Source of the DNA: Gammaproteobacteria bacterium
GTDB taxonomy: Bacteria > Pseudomonadota > Gammaproteobacteria > SZUA-229
Assembly (NCBI GenBank): GCA_026195255.1
Contig: JAPHSS010000020.1
Coordinates: forward strand, 1-50,886
DNA: 50,886 nucleotides
Direction of reading: 5' to 3'
The notes beneath the pieces are model-generated. The model had not been told where the DNA came from, did no database searches, and was given only the letters and a program-made list of their open reading frames with translations. Positions 16,628-25,890 of this stretch are shown here, in pieces (position 1 is the stretch's first letter; each line of letters opens with the position of its first letter). The position numbers and the translations under genes were made by a program.

Positions 16628-17245
16628 ATGATAAAACTATATGGTTTAGACGTTTCGGGTAACACCTATAAAGTTAAACTTTTATTAAGTTTATTAAACA
16701 TTAAATATCAGTTCATTAAGCTGGATGTTAACAATCAGCAGCATAAAAGCGACGCTTATTTAAAACTCAACCCCCGTGGAGAGTTTCCTACACTAGAAGA
16801 TAAAACAATAGTTATCTGGGATTCACAGGCTATTTTGGTATATCTGGCAAAAAAGCACGCTTCACTGCTCGAAGAGAATCATTGGTACCCTGACGATGCC
16901 AAAGATATGGCATTGATTACTCAGTGGTTAACGGTGGCTAACGGAGAAATTTTTAATTTTCTGGGAAAGGCCAGATCGAAACTGAAATTTGGCTATGAAT
17001 GTGATCTTGAACTCGCACAGACACAGGGAAATCGGACCCTGAAATGGATAGAAAGGCATTTAAGCAACAACAGCTGGCTTGCCACAGACAAACCAAGCAT
17101 AGCCGATATAGCCTGTTATCCCTATATTGCTCTTTGTGAAGAAGGCGGAATTTCACTTGACGGTTATTCGGCAATACATGGCTGGTTTCAGAAAATTGAG
17201 TCATTATCTGGTTATATAACCATGCCGGGTATTAAGCATAGATAA
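16628..17245 (+). CDS. Glutathione S-transferase
   Basis: The 205-residue protein has an N-terminal thioredoxin-like domain (1-78, KLYGLDVSGNTYKVKLLLSLL, with PRGEFPTLED and the glutathione-binding WDSQAI) and an all-helical C-terminal domain ending with the PSIADIACYPYI motif. Ser10 is the likely active residue. It probably conjugates or reduces electrophiles in the cytoplasm. It starts 12 bp after the MAPEG gene and GATAAGGGCAACTT serves as ribosome binding site, so the two are cotranscribed. Confidence 0.9.
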   Translation: MIKLYGLDVSGNTYKVKLLLSLLNIKYQFIKLDVNNQQHKSDAYLKLNPRGEFPTLEDKTIVIWDSQAILVYLAKKHASLLEENHWYPDDAKDMALITQWLTVANGEIFNFLGKARSKLKFGYECDLELAQTQGNRTLKWIERHLSNNSWLATDKPSIADIACYPYIALCEEGGISLDGYSAIHGWFQKIESLSGYITMPGIKHR

Positions 17246-17296
17246 AGTCACTAATAATCGTTAGAATTAGAGGGATACGAATACAAAGGACTTTCC

Positions 17297-17929
17297 ATGA
17301 ATATACGCAATATCAGTTTTCGCAATATTTTATTAGCGTCAGTCACATTTATTATTTTAAACGGTTGTTCGTCTTTATCTGTTAACTACGATTTTAATGA
17401 ACAGGTCGATTTTACGAAATATAAAACGTTTGACTGGTTACCCTTTCCTAAAAACATGAAAGCGGACGAGTTAAATCGAGCACGTTTTGTAACCGCAGTT
17501 GAAAATAACCTGGCGGCTAAAGGCATAAGTCAAAACACTTCAAACCCAGATTTTGTAATCGCCACACACTTTGGTAAAGAGAATAAGATCGACATTACTA
17601 ACTGGGGTTACACTTATGCTCCCATTGGTTATTACCATGGTTATGGTTATCGCCACCCAGGTAACTTTGGTTATGCTGGTTCTTATGCAAGTACTGGCGG
17701 CGTAAGTGTTTATGAATATGAACAGGGAACTTTAATTCTCGATGTGGTTGATGCTAAAACCAAAAAACTTATCTGGCGTGCAACAGCCAAAGCTATTATT
17801 AGCCCGGCATCTACGCCCGAAAAACAGACAGAAAAAATCAGAAATGCAGTGCACAAAATTTTAAAGAACTTTCCACCAAAAGCTAAACCTGCTGAAGAGA
17901 AAGACGCCTCTACAGACAGTGTTTACTAA
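17297..17929 (+). CDS. DUF4136 lipoprotein
   Basis: The 210-residue protein has a lipoprotein signal (lipobox LNGC, Cys23) and the DUF4136 fold seen in VNYDFNEQVDFTKYKTFDWLP and the end GTLILDVVDAKTKKLIWRATAKAII. A Tyr/Gly/His-rich insert at about residues 108-138 sits in the middle. DUF4136 proteins are envelope lipoproteins with no settled role. A weak hairpin follows the stop. Confidence 0.88.
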   Translation: MNIRNISFRNILLASVTFIILNGCSSLSVNYDFNEQVDFTKYKTFDWLPFPKNMKADELNRARFVTAVENNLAAKGISQNTSNPDFVIATHFGKENKIDITNWGYTYAPIGYYHGYGYRHPGNFGYAGSYASTGGVSVYEYEQGTLILDVVDAKTKKLIWRATAKAIISPASTPEKQTEKIRNAVHKILKNFPPKAKPAEEKDASTDSVY

Positions 17930-17936
17930 TCGATAA

Positions 17937-17964
17937 AGGGGTGATGTAATTTGGCGTTACCCCT
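17937..17964. terminator. Possible bidirectional terminator hairpin
   Basis: AGGGGT (17937-17942) pairs with ACCCCT (17959-17964) between the convergent DUF4136 and BamA-like genes. T runs on both sides are short, so efficiency is uncertain. Confidence 0.35.
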
Positions 17965-17998
17965 ACTTTATTTGAAAAAATTAACTCTCACCAAATAA

Positions 17999-19273
17999 TT
18001 AAAACGTGTGACGAGTTCCAAAACTAAAATGATAATCTTCATCTTCAAATCCGTAAGCCAGATCAGCTCTTAAATCCAGTTTAACAAAGGCTCTTATTTT
18101 CCAACGTAAACCAAATCCTGCTCCCACATGTAAAGCCTCATGAAAAATATCACTTAACTGGTCATATGTATTACCTATATCAATAAACGCTGCATAACGA
18201 ATGACCGGATAATCAACTTGAGGAAACAGATACTCAAAATTAGTCAGGAATATTGTATTACCCGTAAATCGATTATTATCATAACCCCGAAAGTCATCAC
18301 TGCTACCCAGGCTAAAGGTATCTTCACCCAAAAACTGTTCGCTAGAATGGCCTATTTGCATTTGAACATTCAGATTTGATGTCGGGTATTTATCAAATTG
18401 ATAATAACTTATGTAATATAAAAGATGTTTTGTGAACTCTGATTCACTACCAAAAGAATCATGCGACCAATCTAGTTTATAACCATAAGATTTACCACCT
18501 CGATTAAATGCATAATTATTTATATTTATATAACCGACTTCTGCACCTAAAACCACAGCATCGATATTTTCGGAATTGGCATTAACGATAACGTCTTCAA
18601 ATAAGCGATGCTGATATAAAACACTTACACCTGCAAACCAGCCTCTATTTCGACCTCGCTCATTTAACCAGCGGGATACAGCAAACATAAACATATCATC
18701 CTGCCTATCTATAACATTTTCACTATCAACAACTTCATTTTCAGTTTGTAATGTTATATCTATATTGTATGCACTGTTATTCCAGTTGGGATAAAAATAT
18801 CTGAATGAATAACGACTTTCACCAATACCACTTGTAGTACCACGGTCCTCGGCCAAAAATCGGGTTTCATGGTTTAAACCAAAAGCATTATCCCATTTAA
18901 GCTGCAAACCGACATGTATCTCTTCATCATTAATTTTTAATCTGGGTATAACTAGGAGATAATATTTTTCTTCGACAACAAAAATAACATCAACCAGTGA
19001 CACCATTGAGTTTGTTTTTACAGATGTATAGTCTTCTTCAAGATAATAACGCACAGACTTAAACAGACCAAGATCCATAATAGCCTGCCTGGATTTTTCA
19101 ATTAATGCTTCGTTGAATTCAGTTCCCGGTGTTATATATATTTCTCTATTTAGTACTGACGCCTGAGTAATTTCATTTCCCTTATAGCGAACATTATTAA
19201 TAATCGAGACTGCTTCTACAGTGAAACTGCAAAGCAATAATATCAGCCATAAAAATGTTTTCGTTTTCTCCAT
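17999..19273 (-). CDS. BamA/TamA-family outer-membrane protein with one POTRA
   Basis: The 424-residue precursor has a signal peptide (1-21), one POTRA-like domain (about 22-100, ending DLGLFKSVRYYLEE) and a 16-strand-type Omp85 barrel (about 120-424) with the conserved GSSDDFRGYDNNRFTGNT region and a C-terminal aromatic residue. BamA has five POTRAs and TamA three, so this short form is neither. It may be an Omp85 of the lipid or small-secretion type. The gene overlaps the end of the EamA gene by 31 bp, so the pair is probably cotranscribed. Confidence 0.8.
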   Translation of the reverse strand: MEKTKTFLWLILLLCSFTVEAVSIINNVRYKGNEITQASVLNREIYITPGTEFNEALIEKSRQAIMDLGLFKSVRYYLEEDYTSVKTNSMVSLVDVIFVVEEKYYLLVIPRLKINDEEIHVGLQLKWDNAFGLNHETRFLAEDRGTTSGIGESRYSFRYFYPNWNNSAYNIDITLQTENEVVDSENVIDRQDDMFMFAVSRWLNERGRNRGWFAGVSVLYQHRLFEDVIVNANSENIDAVVLGAEVGYININNYAFNRGGKSYGYKLDWSHDSFGSESEFTKHLLYYISYYQFDKYPTSNLNVQMQIGHSSEQFLGEDTFSLGSSDDFRGYDNNRFTGNTIFLTNFEYLFPQVDYPVIRYAAFIDIGNTYDQLSDIFHEALHVGAGFGLRWKIRAFVKLDLRADLAYGFEDEDYHFSFGTRHTF

Positions 19274-20175
19274 ACCTTTTTATATAATAAATCTTCACCC
19301 TGGTGCAATGCTAAACCCGTCAGCACAAATGCCGTTCCAACATAAATACTGATACTAATGATTTCATCATTTACCAAATGGCCTATCCACAAGGCAGATA
19401 TGGGTGTAATCAGGGTAATCAAAGCCACACTGGATGCTGGCAGGTGTTTTAACAGGTAATAATAACTAACAAACCCAAGTACAGAACCCACTACCCCTAA
19501 ATAAACAATAGACCATAACGCCTTCAACGGAATTTCTTCGGGTAATGGCGGTGCAAATATCAGATATACGGTAAAAAACAATGGCATAGAAAATAACAAA
19601 CCACCTGCTACCAATGATAATGGCGGCATATCAGTTTTAAGGCTTTTAATCCATACTGCACTTGCAGAATGAAAAATCACCGCACAAAGAACAGACAAAA
19701 CGCCATATATATAATCTTCACCGGTAGAAATACCCTTATAAAATATTATAAGCAACCCTGCAAGCCCTGCCATTGAACCAACAATTTTTAACAGATTAAA
19801 ACTATTTTCATGTATAAAACGCCATGCCAGGTAACCGGTCACTATTGGTGATATACCAAATATTACCGATATCAAACCAGAAGAAATATATTGTGCCCCC
19901 CAATAAACAGGCATCATACCGCCAAAAATTGCTAGAGCAGACGCAATATACACCTGACGCGCCTGTTTATTCATTTGCAATTTTTTATATTTTAGCAGTA
20001 CCAGCACAATTGCCAATATGGCACCAATGCTCATTCGCATGACGATACCAAAGATATAACTTACACCTTCACCACTCCATTTAATTGTAATGGGTGTTGT
20101 AGACCATATAACAATAACCGCAAAAAATGCTGCCGCGATAATAAGCTGGTGATATTTCGATTGATTGCTATTCAT
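19243..20175 (-). CDS. EamA/DMT-family transporter
   Basis: The 310-residue protein has ten predicted membrane helices in two EamA repeats (about 12-145 and 158-290), with WSTTPITIKWS near the start and LAVHLPASSVALITLITPISALWIG-type text in the second repeat. Family members export amino acids, nucleosides or other metabolites; the substrate cannot be read from the sequence. AGGGA upstream supports the ATG at 20175. A terminator-like hairpin lies in its leader. Confidence 0.85.
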   Translation of the reverse strand: MNSNQSKYHQLIIAAAFFAVIVIWSTTPITIKWSGEGVSYIFGIVMRMSIGAILAIVLVLLKYKKLQMNKQARQVYIASALAIFGGMMPVYWGAQYISSGLISVIFGISPIVTGYLAWRFIHENSFNLLKIVGSMAGLAGLLIIFYKGISTGEDYIYGVLSVLCAVIFHSASAVWIKSLKTDMPPLSLVAGGLLFSMPLFFTVYLIFAPPLPEEIPLKALWSIVYLGVVGSVLGFVSYYYLLKHLPASSVALITLITPISALWIGHLVNDEIISISIYVGTAFVLTGLALHQGEDLLYKKVWRKRKHFYG

Positions 20176-20550
20176 TAATGATATTCCCTGTATTTATGAA
20201 CTCGCCCTCCCGAAACGAAAAAAGCCACAGACTTTTTTCGTCTGTGGCTTTTATTATTCTTTTAAAGTTCTTTAAAATTATAAATTCAATACACAGACAC
20301 AATATCCACACCACATGATATGCAGGCGATTTGTCACTGAGTTAATTTTTCGCTGATTTATAAACATACTCACAGACTGTGGTATTTTTTCAGCTCTGTC
20401 AAGTCATTATTAGCTGCGTATTTAACATAAATAATAAGGGCATTTAAGAAGATTCACAGTCATTAGAATAGATCTCAATTTAATGACATAATTCCAGCGC
20501 CAACTTACAGCCCGACCACTCTAATCTTAGGTGTTTTACCCCTCGATTAA
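20176..20550. other. Divergent intergenic region with leader hairpin
   Basis: These 375 bp separate the EamA gene (-) and the hybrid kinase (+). They hold the strong hairpin at 20218-20252 and a CACAG-A-CTGTG dyad at 20371-20381. The minus-strand GTCTGTG from the second can pair with CACAGAC of the first. No open frame of note is present. Confidence 0.5.
20218..20252 (-). terminator. Terminator or attenuator in the EamA leader
   Basis: A 13-bp perfect stem (20220-20232 with 20240-20252) has a 7-nt loop and is followed on the minus strand by a T6 run. It sits 43 bp upstream of the EamA start codon and no gene ends nearby, so it either controls EamA read-through or ends a small RNA. Confidence 0.65.
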
Positions 20551-22602
20551 GTGGTGTTACTATGTGCGCTTATAAAATATCTGGCTTTAGCTATGGAAAA
20601 GATAAAAAACCCCGAATTAATCCAGTCTATTATCCGTCTCTGCATCGGCCTGCTGACATATTTATATATCTCAGCAGGTATAGATAGTGGCTATTTTTCA
20701 GCCACACACAAAACTCTTAATTATTTCACTGCTATTTTTTTCTGTTATAGCATAATTAACACTTTAAGTATTTTATGGATTCCGTCCAATACTCCACGCC
20801 GTTATTTAGCGCTTAGTATTGATATTGCCAGCACGACTTTTTCATCATATTTAACTGGCGGCATAAATAGCGTTTACGTACTGATATATTTGTGGATTTA
20901 TATTGGTTACGGCACCCGCTATGGTTTAAAGTTTCTAAGTATTGCCGTCATACTTACCCTCATTGGTTACAATATTCTTTTATTAACAGAAGATGCATGG
21001 CACTTATTAACGCTAGAAGCCATTGCTTTTTTACTTTTAATCATTGCACTACCTGCATATTTATACTCTATGCAAAAACGCCTGATGACTATCGCCGAAA
21101 AAGCAGATTCAAACAATATTGCTAAATCTGAATTTTTATCCACCATGACTCAGCAAATTCGAACACCGATTGGTGGCATTGTTGGCATGATAGATCTACT
21201 CAACAAAACCAGTCTTAATGTTCAACAAAAGCAATATTTACAATCATTAAGCCAATCCAGCCATTCTTTACAGGATATTATAGAAGACATTGTCGATTTC
21301 TCGAGCATCGAAGAAGGCAATATACCTATCACTCGATCAAGCTCAAACCCGCGCACATTAATTGACAGCCTGGTACATAGTCTCGCAGCACTTGGTCATG
21401 AACGAGAACTTGAATTGACCTGTTATATTGACCAGTCATTTCCTGATGCAGTGTGTATTGACGCACAAAGATTCAGGCAATTACTATCTAACCTTATTCG
21501 CTACGTTATTGAACACAGCACATCCAGAGGAATTTACATCCATGCATATGCTGGAAACCCCAGCTTAACCGAACATCTGAATGCCAATATAGAAATAAAA
21601 TTTCACCAAAACACAGATCTTGACCACTTGCATTCAAACAATATACCCGAAACTAACGATGCTTTACCCCTGCGTATTGGATATCAGTTAACGCGACTCA
21701 TGAATGGTATTTTTGAAATTCAGTATAATGAAAAAAACGACATCTGTTTTAATCTACATTTCAACTGGCAAAAACTTAACAGCACAAAAAAAGACAACAC
21801 CCCTTTCCCCGAAAATAAACGTGCACTAATTTATGATGCAGATAAGCTTAATTTAGATGTGCTTGAAAAATATTGCCAACAACTTGGCATAGAAGTTTAC
21901 TCTACTTCTGGCGATGACAACCTGATAGCACATATCATCTGGAGCAGGGAAAAACAACGACCCTTCGATATTATTATTTTAGGTGAAAATCGCAAACATA
22001 AAAACTGTTACGATCTTGTTTCACGAATTAGAAATGAAACAAAATGTAATACACCTGTTTTATATGCAAGCTATATGCACAGCATCGAACAAATTGAGGC
22101 TGAAAGCCTGGCAGGTATTCAGGCTACGGTTATAAAACCCGTTTCGCTAGATATATTAAAAACCACCTTATTAGAATTACTAAATTCTAATACTACTGAT
22201 GCTGAAGATCTTACTGACAAGCAAACATCTCTTAACATTCTGGTTGCGGAAGACAATGAAATTAATGCAAGTGTTGTATACAGCCATTTAACTGATCTTG
22301 GGCACAATGTAGATATTGCTACTGATGGCACAACTGCACTTTATGCCATGCATAAACATCATTACCATTTAGTATTAATGGATATCAGTATGCCCAATAT
22401 GAACGGCATTGAAGCAACCCGACAATGGCGTCGCCTGGAAGATCAGAATACACGTTTAGCCATCATTGCATTAACAGCAAAAGCGACGTCCGAAGACCGT
22501 GAGCTTTGCTTAAAGGCAGGCATGGATGACTTTCTAAGCAAACCCGTAAATGAGTCTCAACTTAAGAATGTGCTCTCAAAACACATCAATAGTGAGAAAT
22601 AA
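20551..22602 (+). CDS. RpfC-like hybrid sensor with degenerate kinase core
   Basis: The 683-residue protein has five or six membrane helices (about 24-178) resembling the RpfC input domain (VLIYLWIYIGYGTRYG). A HisKA-like helix pair (190-260) follows, where the usual His of SHEIRTP is Gln201 (TQQIRTP). The ATPase part lacks a recognisable DxGxG box. The first receiver-like domain (about 430-550) has Gly478 where the phospho-Asp is expected. The second receiver (562-683) is intact, with Asp611 in VLMDISMPN. It thus looks like a receiver or scaffold that cannot autophosphorylate. An ATG at 20593 is an alternative start. Confidence 0.8.
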   Translation: MVLLCALIKYLALAMEKIKNPELIQSIIRLCIGLLTYLYISAGIDSGYFSATHKTLNYFTAIFFCYSIINTLSILWIPSNTPRRYLALSIDIASTTFSSYLTGGINSVYVLIYLWIYIGYGTRYGLKFLSIAVILTLIGYNILLLTEDAWHLLTLEAIAFLLLIIALPAYLYSMQKRLMTIAEKADSNNIAKSEFLSTMTQQIRTPIGGIVGMIDLLNKTSLNVQQKQYLQSLSQSSHSLQDIIEDIVDFSSIEEGNIPITRSSSNPRTLIDSLVHSLAALGHERELELTCYIDQSFPDAVCIDAQRFRQLLSNLIRYVIEHSTSRGIYIHAYAGNPSLTEHLNANIEIKFHQNTDLDHLHSNNIPETNDALPLRIGYQLTRLMNGIFEIQYNEKNDICFNLHFNWQKLNSTKKDNTPFPENKRALIYDADKLNLDVLEKYCQQLGIEVYSTSGDDNLIAHIIWSREKQRPFDIIILGENRKHKNCYDLVSRIRNETKCNTPVLYASYMHSIEQIEAESLAGIQATVIKPVSLDILKTTLLELLNSNTTDAEDLTDKQTSLNILVAEDNEINASVVYSHLTDLGHNVDIATDGTTALYAMHKHHYHLVLMDISMPNMNGIEATRQWRRLEDQNTRLAIIALTAKATSEDRELCLKAGMDDFLSKPVNESQLKNVLSKHINSEK

Positions 22603-22764
22603 GCCCTGATATGCAGGACTAATAACAATGCCCCCTTAGAAATGAGTATATTTTAAATCACGTTTTATGGCATTATTCACCCCGGACATGCCTGTGGTTA
22701 TACTTGCATGCATATAGTTAAAATCTACAATATTATCTGTTACCAGAATACCCAGGACAAACTT

Positions 22765-23937
22765 ATGAGCATTACATCATTTTTACCCCCTGTACGCACT
22801 CTTATGGGCCCAGGCCCCTCAGATGTACACCCACGTATACTGAGTGCTTTAGCACGCCCAACGATCGGTCACCTTGACCCATTATTTGTATCCATGATGG
22901 ATGAAGTGAAAGGTCTGTTGCAATATGCTTTTCAGACCAAAAATGAACTGACTATTCCTATTTCAGCTCCCGGCTCTGCTGGTATGGAAGCCTGTTTTGT
23001 AAACCTGGTTGAGGCTGGTGACAAAGTTATTGTATGCCAAAACGGTGTATTCGGTGGCCGCATGAAAGAAAATGTCGAGCGCCTCGGTGCAACTGCCGTT
23101 ATGGTGGAAGACGAGTGGGGCAAAGCCATTGACTGCAACAAAGTTGAAGAAGCGCTAAAGGCCAACCCGGATGCAAAAATTCTTGCATTTGTACATGCAG
23201 AAACTTCAACTGGTGCTCAGTCTGACGCCAAAACACTGTGTGAACTTGCACAAAAGCATGACTGCCTGACTATTGTTGATGCGGTTACCTCTCTTGGCGG
23301 CACAGAATTACGCGTTGATGACTGGGGTATTGATGCAATTTATTCCGGCACACAGAAATGCCTTTCCTGTACTCCCGGAATATCGCCGGTTAGTTTCAGC
23401 AAAAAAGCAACTGACGTGATCTCTTCTCGTAAAACCAAAGTAACAAGCTGGTTTCTAGATATGAATCTTGTTATGGGTTACTGGGGTGCAAATACTAAAC
23501 GCGCATACCACCATACAGCGCCAGTTAATGCACTGTATGCCTTTCATGAATCACTGGTTATGCTGCAGGACGAAGGTTTAGAGAATGCATGGAAACGTCA
23601 TGCTAAAAACCACCTGGCATTACGCGCGGGTCTTGAAGCAATGGGTTTGGGTTTTGTTGTTGACGAAGCAGACCGTTTACCACAATTAAACTCTGTAACG
23701 ATTCCAGATGGTGTTGATGATGCTGCTGTTCGTAGCCAGTTATTAAGTGAATTCAATTTGGAAATTGGTGCAGGTTTAGGCGCTCTTGCGGGTAAAGTAT
23801 GGCGCATTGGATTAATGGGGCACACCTGTCGCGCCGAGAACATTATGCTTTGCTTAAGCGCATTAGAAGCTGTTCTAGGTGATGCTGTTAAGCCAGGTGT
23901 TGCTATTGCAGCGGCACAAAAAGTGCTCGTATCGTAA
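22765..23937 (+). CDS. Class V aminotransferase (alanine/serine-glyoxylate type)
   Basis: The 390-residue PLP enzyme matches alanine-glyoxylate/serine-glyoxylate aminotransferases: MGPGPSDVHPRIL at 14-26, SAPGSAGMEA at 67-76, DAVTSLGGTELRVDDWGID and the PLP lysine Lys198 in SGTQKCL. It would move an amino group between alanine or serine and glyoxylate in the cytoplasm. I place the start at 22765 because CCAGGA precedes it and homologous sequence begins there; an upstream in-frame ATG at 22708 adds 19 residues. Preferred substrate is not clear. Confidence 0.88.
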   Translation: MSITSFLPPVRTLMGPGPSDVHPRILSALARPTIGHLDPLFVSMMDEVKGLLQYAFQTKNELTIPISAPGSAGMEACFVNLVEAGDKVIVCQNGVFGGRMKENVERLGATAVMVEDEWGKAIDCNKVEEALKANPDAKILAFVHAETSTGAQSDAKTLCELAQKHDCLTIVDAVTSLGGTELRVDDWGIDAIYSGTQKCLSCTPGISPVSFSKKATDVISSRKTKVTSWFLDMNLVMGYWGANTKRAYHHTAPVNALYAFHESLVMLQDEGLENAWKRHAKNHLALRAGLEAMGLGFVVDEADRLPQLNSVTIPDGVDDAAVRSQLLSEFNLEIGAGLGALAGKVWRIGLMGHTCRAENIMLCLSALEAVLGDAVKPGVAIAAAQKVLVS

Positions 23938-24156
23938 TTACTTAATAATTAAGTATTTTGTTAGCGCTAATACCTGCTTATTCTCAGTCAGGTATTGGCC
24001 TTACTTTAACACCTTAATAACATAGTTTTTCAGTCGTTAAATCTTCAGTTTTTATCTACAAAAACATCGCTTATTATTTTCAGTTCTTTTTATTTGCTCG
24101 ATATTCCGGCTTTCCCCTGCAAAGACACCTTAGTCACTATAAGGTATACTTTGAAC

Positions 24157-25389
24157 ATGAAAATTTATCTCGTAGGCGGTGCGGTTCGCGACCAGCTAAT
24201 AAACTATCCCGTGAAAGAAAAAGACTGGGTAGTAGTAGGTGCAACTGTTGATGAAATGTTAGAACTGGGTTACCAGCAGGTAGGCAAAGACTTCCCCGTT
24301 TTTTTACACCCTGAAACAAAAGATGAACACGCCTTAGCACGTACAGAACGTAATACCGCGCCTGGTTATAGGGGTTTTGAAGTTCACGCATCACCTGATG
24401 TGACCCTGGAAGAAGACCTGATCCGCCGCGACCTGACAATTAATGCTATGGCCGAAGACGAAGACGGCAATATTGTTGACCCCTACAATGGTCAGAGTGA
24501 TTTAAAGTTAAAATTACTCAGACATGTTTCACCTGCTTTTGGCGAAGACCCTGTACGCATATTAAGAGTAGCTCGCTTTGCTGCACGTTATGCACATTTA
24601 GGTTTTACGGTTGCCAGTGAAACGCTGCAACTTATGCAGCAAATGGTGCAAAACGGCGAAGCAGATGCACTGGTTGCTGAACGTGTCTGGCAGGAATTCA
24701 ATAAAGCGTTAAGCGAACGAAACCCTGAAGTTTTTATACAGGTTCTACGCGACTGTCATGCCCTTAAAATAATTTTACCTGAGATAGATGCCCTATTCGG
24801 TGTACCCCAGGCAATAGAACATCATCCAGAAATCGATACTGGCATTCATACTTTGCTGGTACTTCAACAGGCATCACTCTTAACTAATGAACCAGCAACT
24901 CGCTTTGCCGCTTTATGTCACGATTTAGGAAAGGCATTAACACCTGAAGAAAACTGGCCGAGTCATTACGGACATGAAGCACTTGGTGTTAAACCCATTA
25001 TAGAATTATGTAACCGATTACGCATCCCAACTAACTTTAAGGACGTAGCCTGCATCACAGCAAAGTTCCATTTACATGTTCACCGTGCATTTGAAATTAA
25101 AAAATCTACTTTATTAAAAACAATCGAAAGAGTAGACGGCATGCGAAAGCCCGAAAGGTATGAGCAATTTTTAATTGCCTGCACGGCTGATATTCGAGGT
25201 CGCCCAGGTTATGAAGATCACCCATACCCACAGGCAGATTATTATCGCGAGGCATTAAAAATAATTAAATCCGTCGATATACGGGCATTAAAAGAAGCGG
25301 GTTTACAGGGAAATGAGATGGCAAATGCCATTCATGCTGCACGACTCTCTGCACTGAACAAGTTATTAAAAACACCTGAAAACATATGA
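24157..25389 (+). CDS. cca: CCA tRNA nucleotidyltransferase
   Basis: The enzyme adds the 3' CCA end to tRNAs. From the ATG at 24157 it is 410 residues, like E. coli Cca. Visible motifs are GGAVRD (7-12), Glu21 and Asp23 that bind metal, RRDLTINAMA, the EDPVRILRVARFAAR segment and a C-terminal HD domain (FAALCHDLGKA). This start agrees with the conserved MKIYLVGGAVRD opening; the open frame reaches back to 24094 with no family match. Confidence 0.93.
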   Translation: MKIYLVGGAVRDQLINYPVKEKDWVVVGATVDEMLELGYQQVGKDFPVFLHPETKDEHALARTERNTAPGYRGFEVHASPDVTLEEDLIRRDLTINAMAEDEDGNIVDPYNGQSDLKLKLLRHVSPAFGEDPVRILRVARFAARYAHLGFTVASETLQLMQQMVQNGEADALVAERVWQEFNKALSERNPEVFIQVLRDCHALKIILPEIDALFGVPQAIEHHPEIDTGIHTLLVLQQASLLTNEPATRFAALCHDLGKALTPEENWPSHYGHEALGVKPIIELCNRLRIPTNFKDVACITAKFHLHVHRAFEIKKSTLLKTIERVDGMRKPERYEQFLIACTADIRGRPGYEDHPYPQADYYREALKIIKSVDIRALKEAGLQGNEMANAIHAARLSALNKLLKTPENI

Positions 25390-25488
25390 ATTGGCATTTT
25401 TATACACCCTGTAAAAACACAAAGAAATCATTAGAGCAGATTTATACGTCTGATTTATTTTTAACTTTGTATTATATGTGACTGGTCA

Positions 25489-25890
25489 TTATTTCTGAAA
25501 AGACAAAAACTTAGTTTCCAGGTAATAGAGCACTTTAGGGAAGGGTGTTTTAATTAATGACCAGGCTAGCAATACACCTGCTGTATTTGCCATCATGTCA
25601 TAAATATCAAAAAACCTGTATCCTGTGAGGCTCTGTATAAACTCTAAAGAAACCCCCATCAATACGAGTAAAAACCCGCACTGTAATATGTTTTTTCTGA
25701 CATGGTAGAGCTGCATAAACCAGCCCATTAATACGAAATAACCAAAGGTATGGGCATATTTATCAAAAAAATTGACATCAACGTGTATTGGACTGGGTGT
25801 TAGTGAACTATAAATAACATACGCCACCAAAGCATAACCCACAAACAACCAAAAGCGCCTGTACTTCAAATCGGGATTTTTTTCAGACAT
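25489..25890 (-). CDS. VanZ-like membrane protein
   Basis: The product (133 residues from ATG at 25890) has four hydrophobic segments and VanZ-like text: DKYAHTFGYFVLMGWFMQL and GVSLEFIQSLTGYRFFDIYDMMANTAGVLLA. The function of stand-alone VanZ-like proteins is unsettled. Its ATG overlaps the uppP stop (ATGTCTGA), so translation is probably coupled with the undecaprenyl-diphosphatase gene. Confidence 0.85.
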   Translation of the reverse strand: MSEKNPDLKYRRFWLFVGYALVAYVIYSSLTPSPIHVDVNFFDKYAHTFGYFVLMGWFMQLYHVRKNILQCGFLLVLMGVSLEFIQSLTGYRFFDIYDMMANTAGVLLAWSLIKTPFPKVLYYLETKFLSFQK

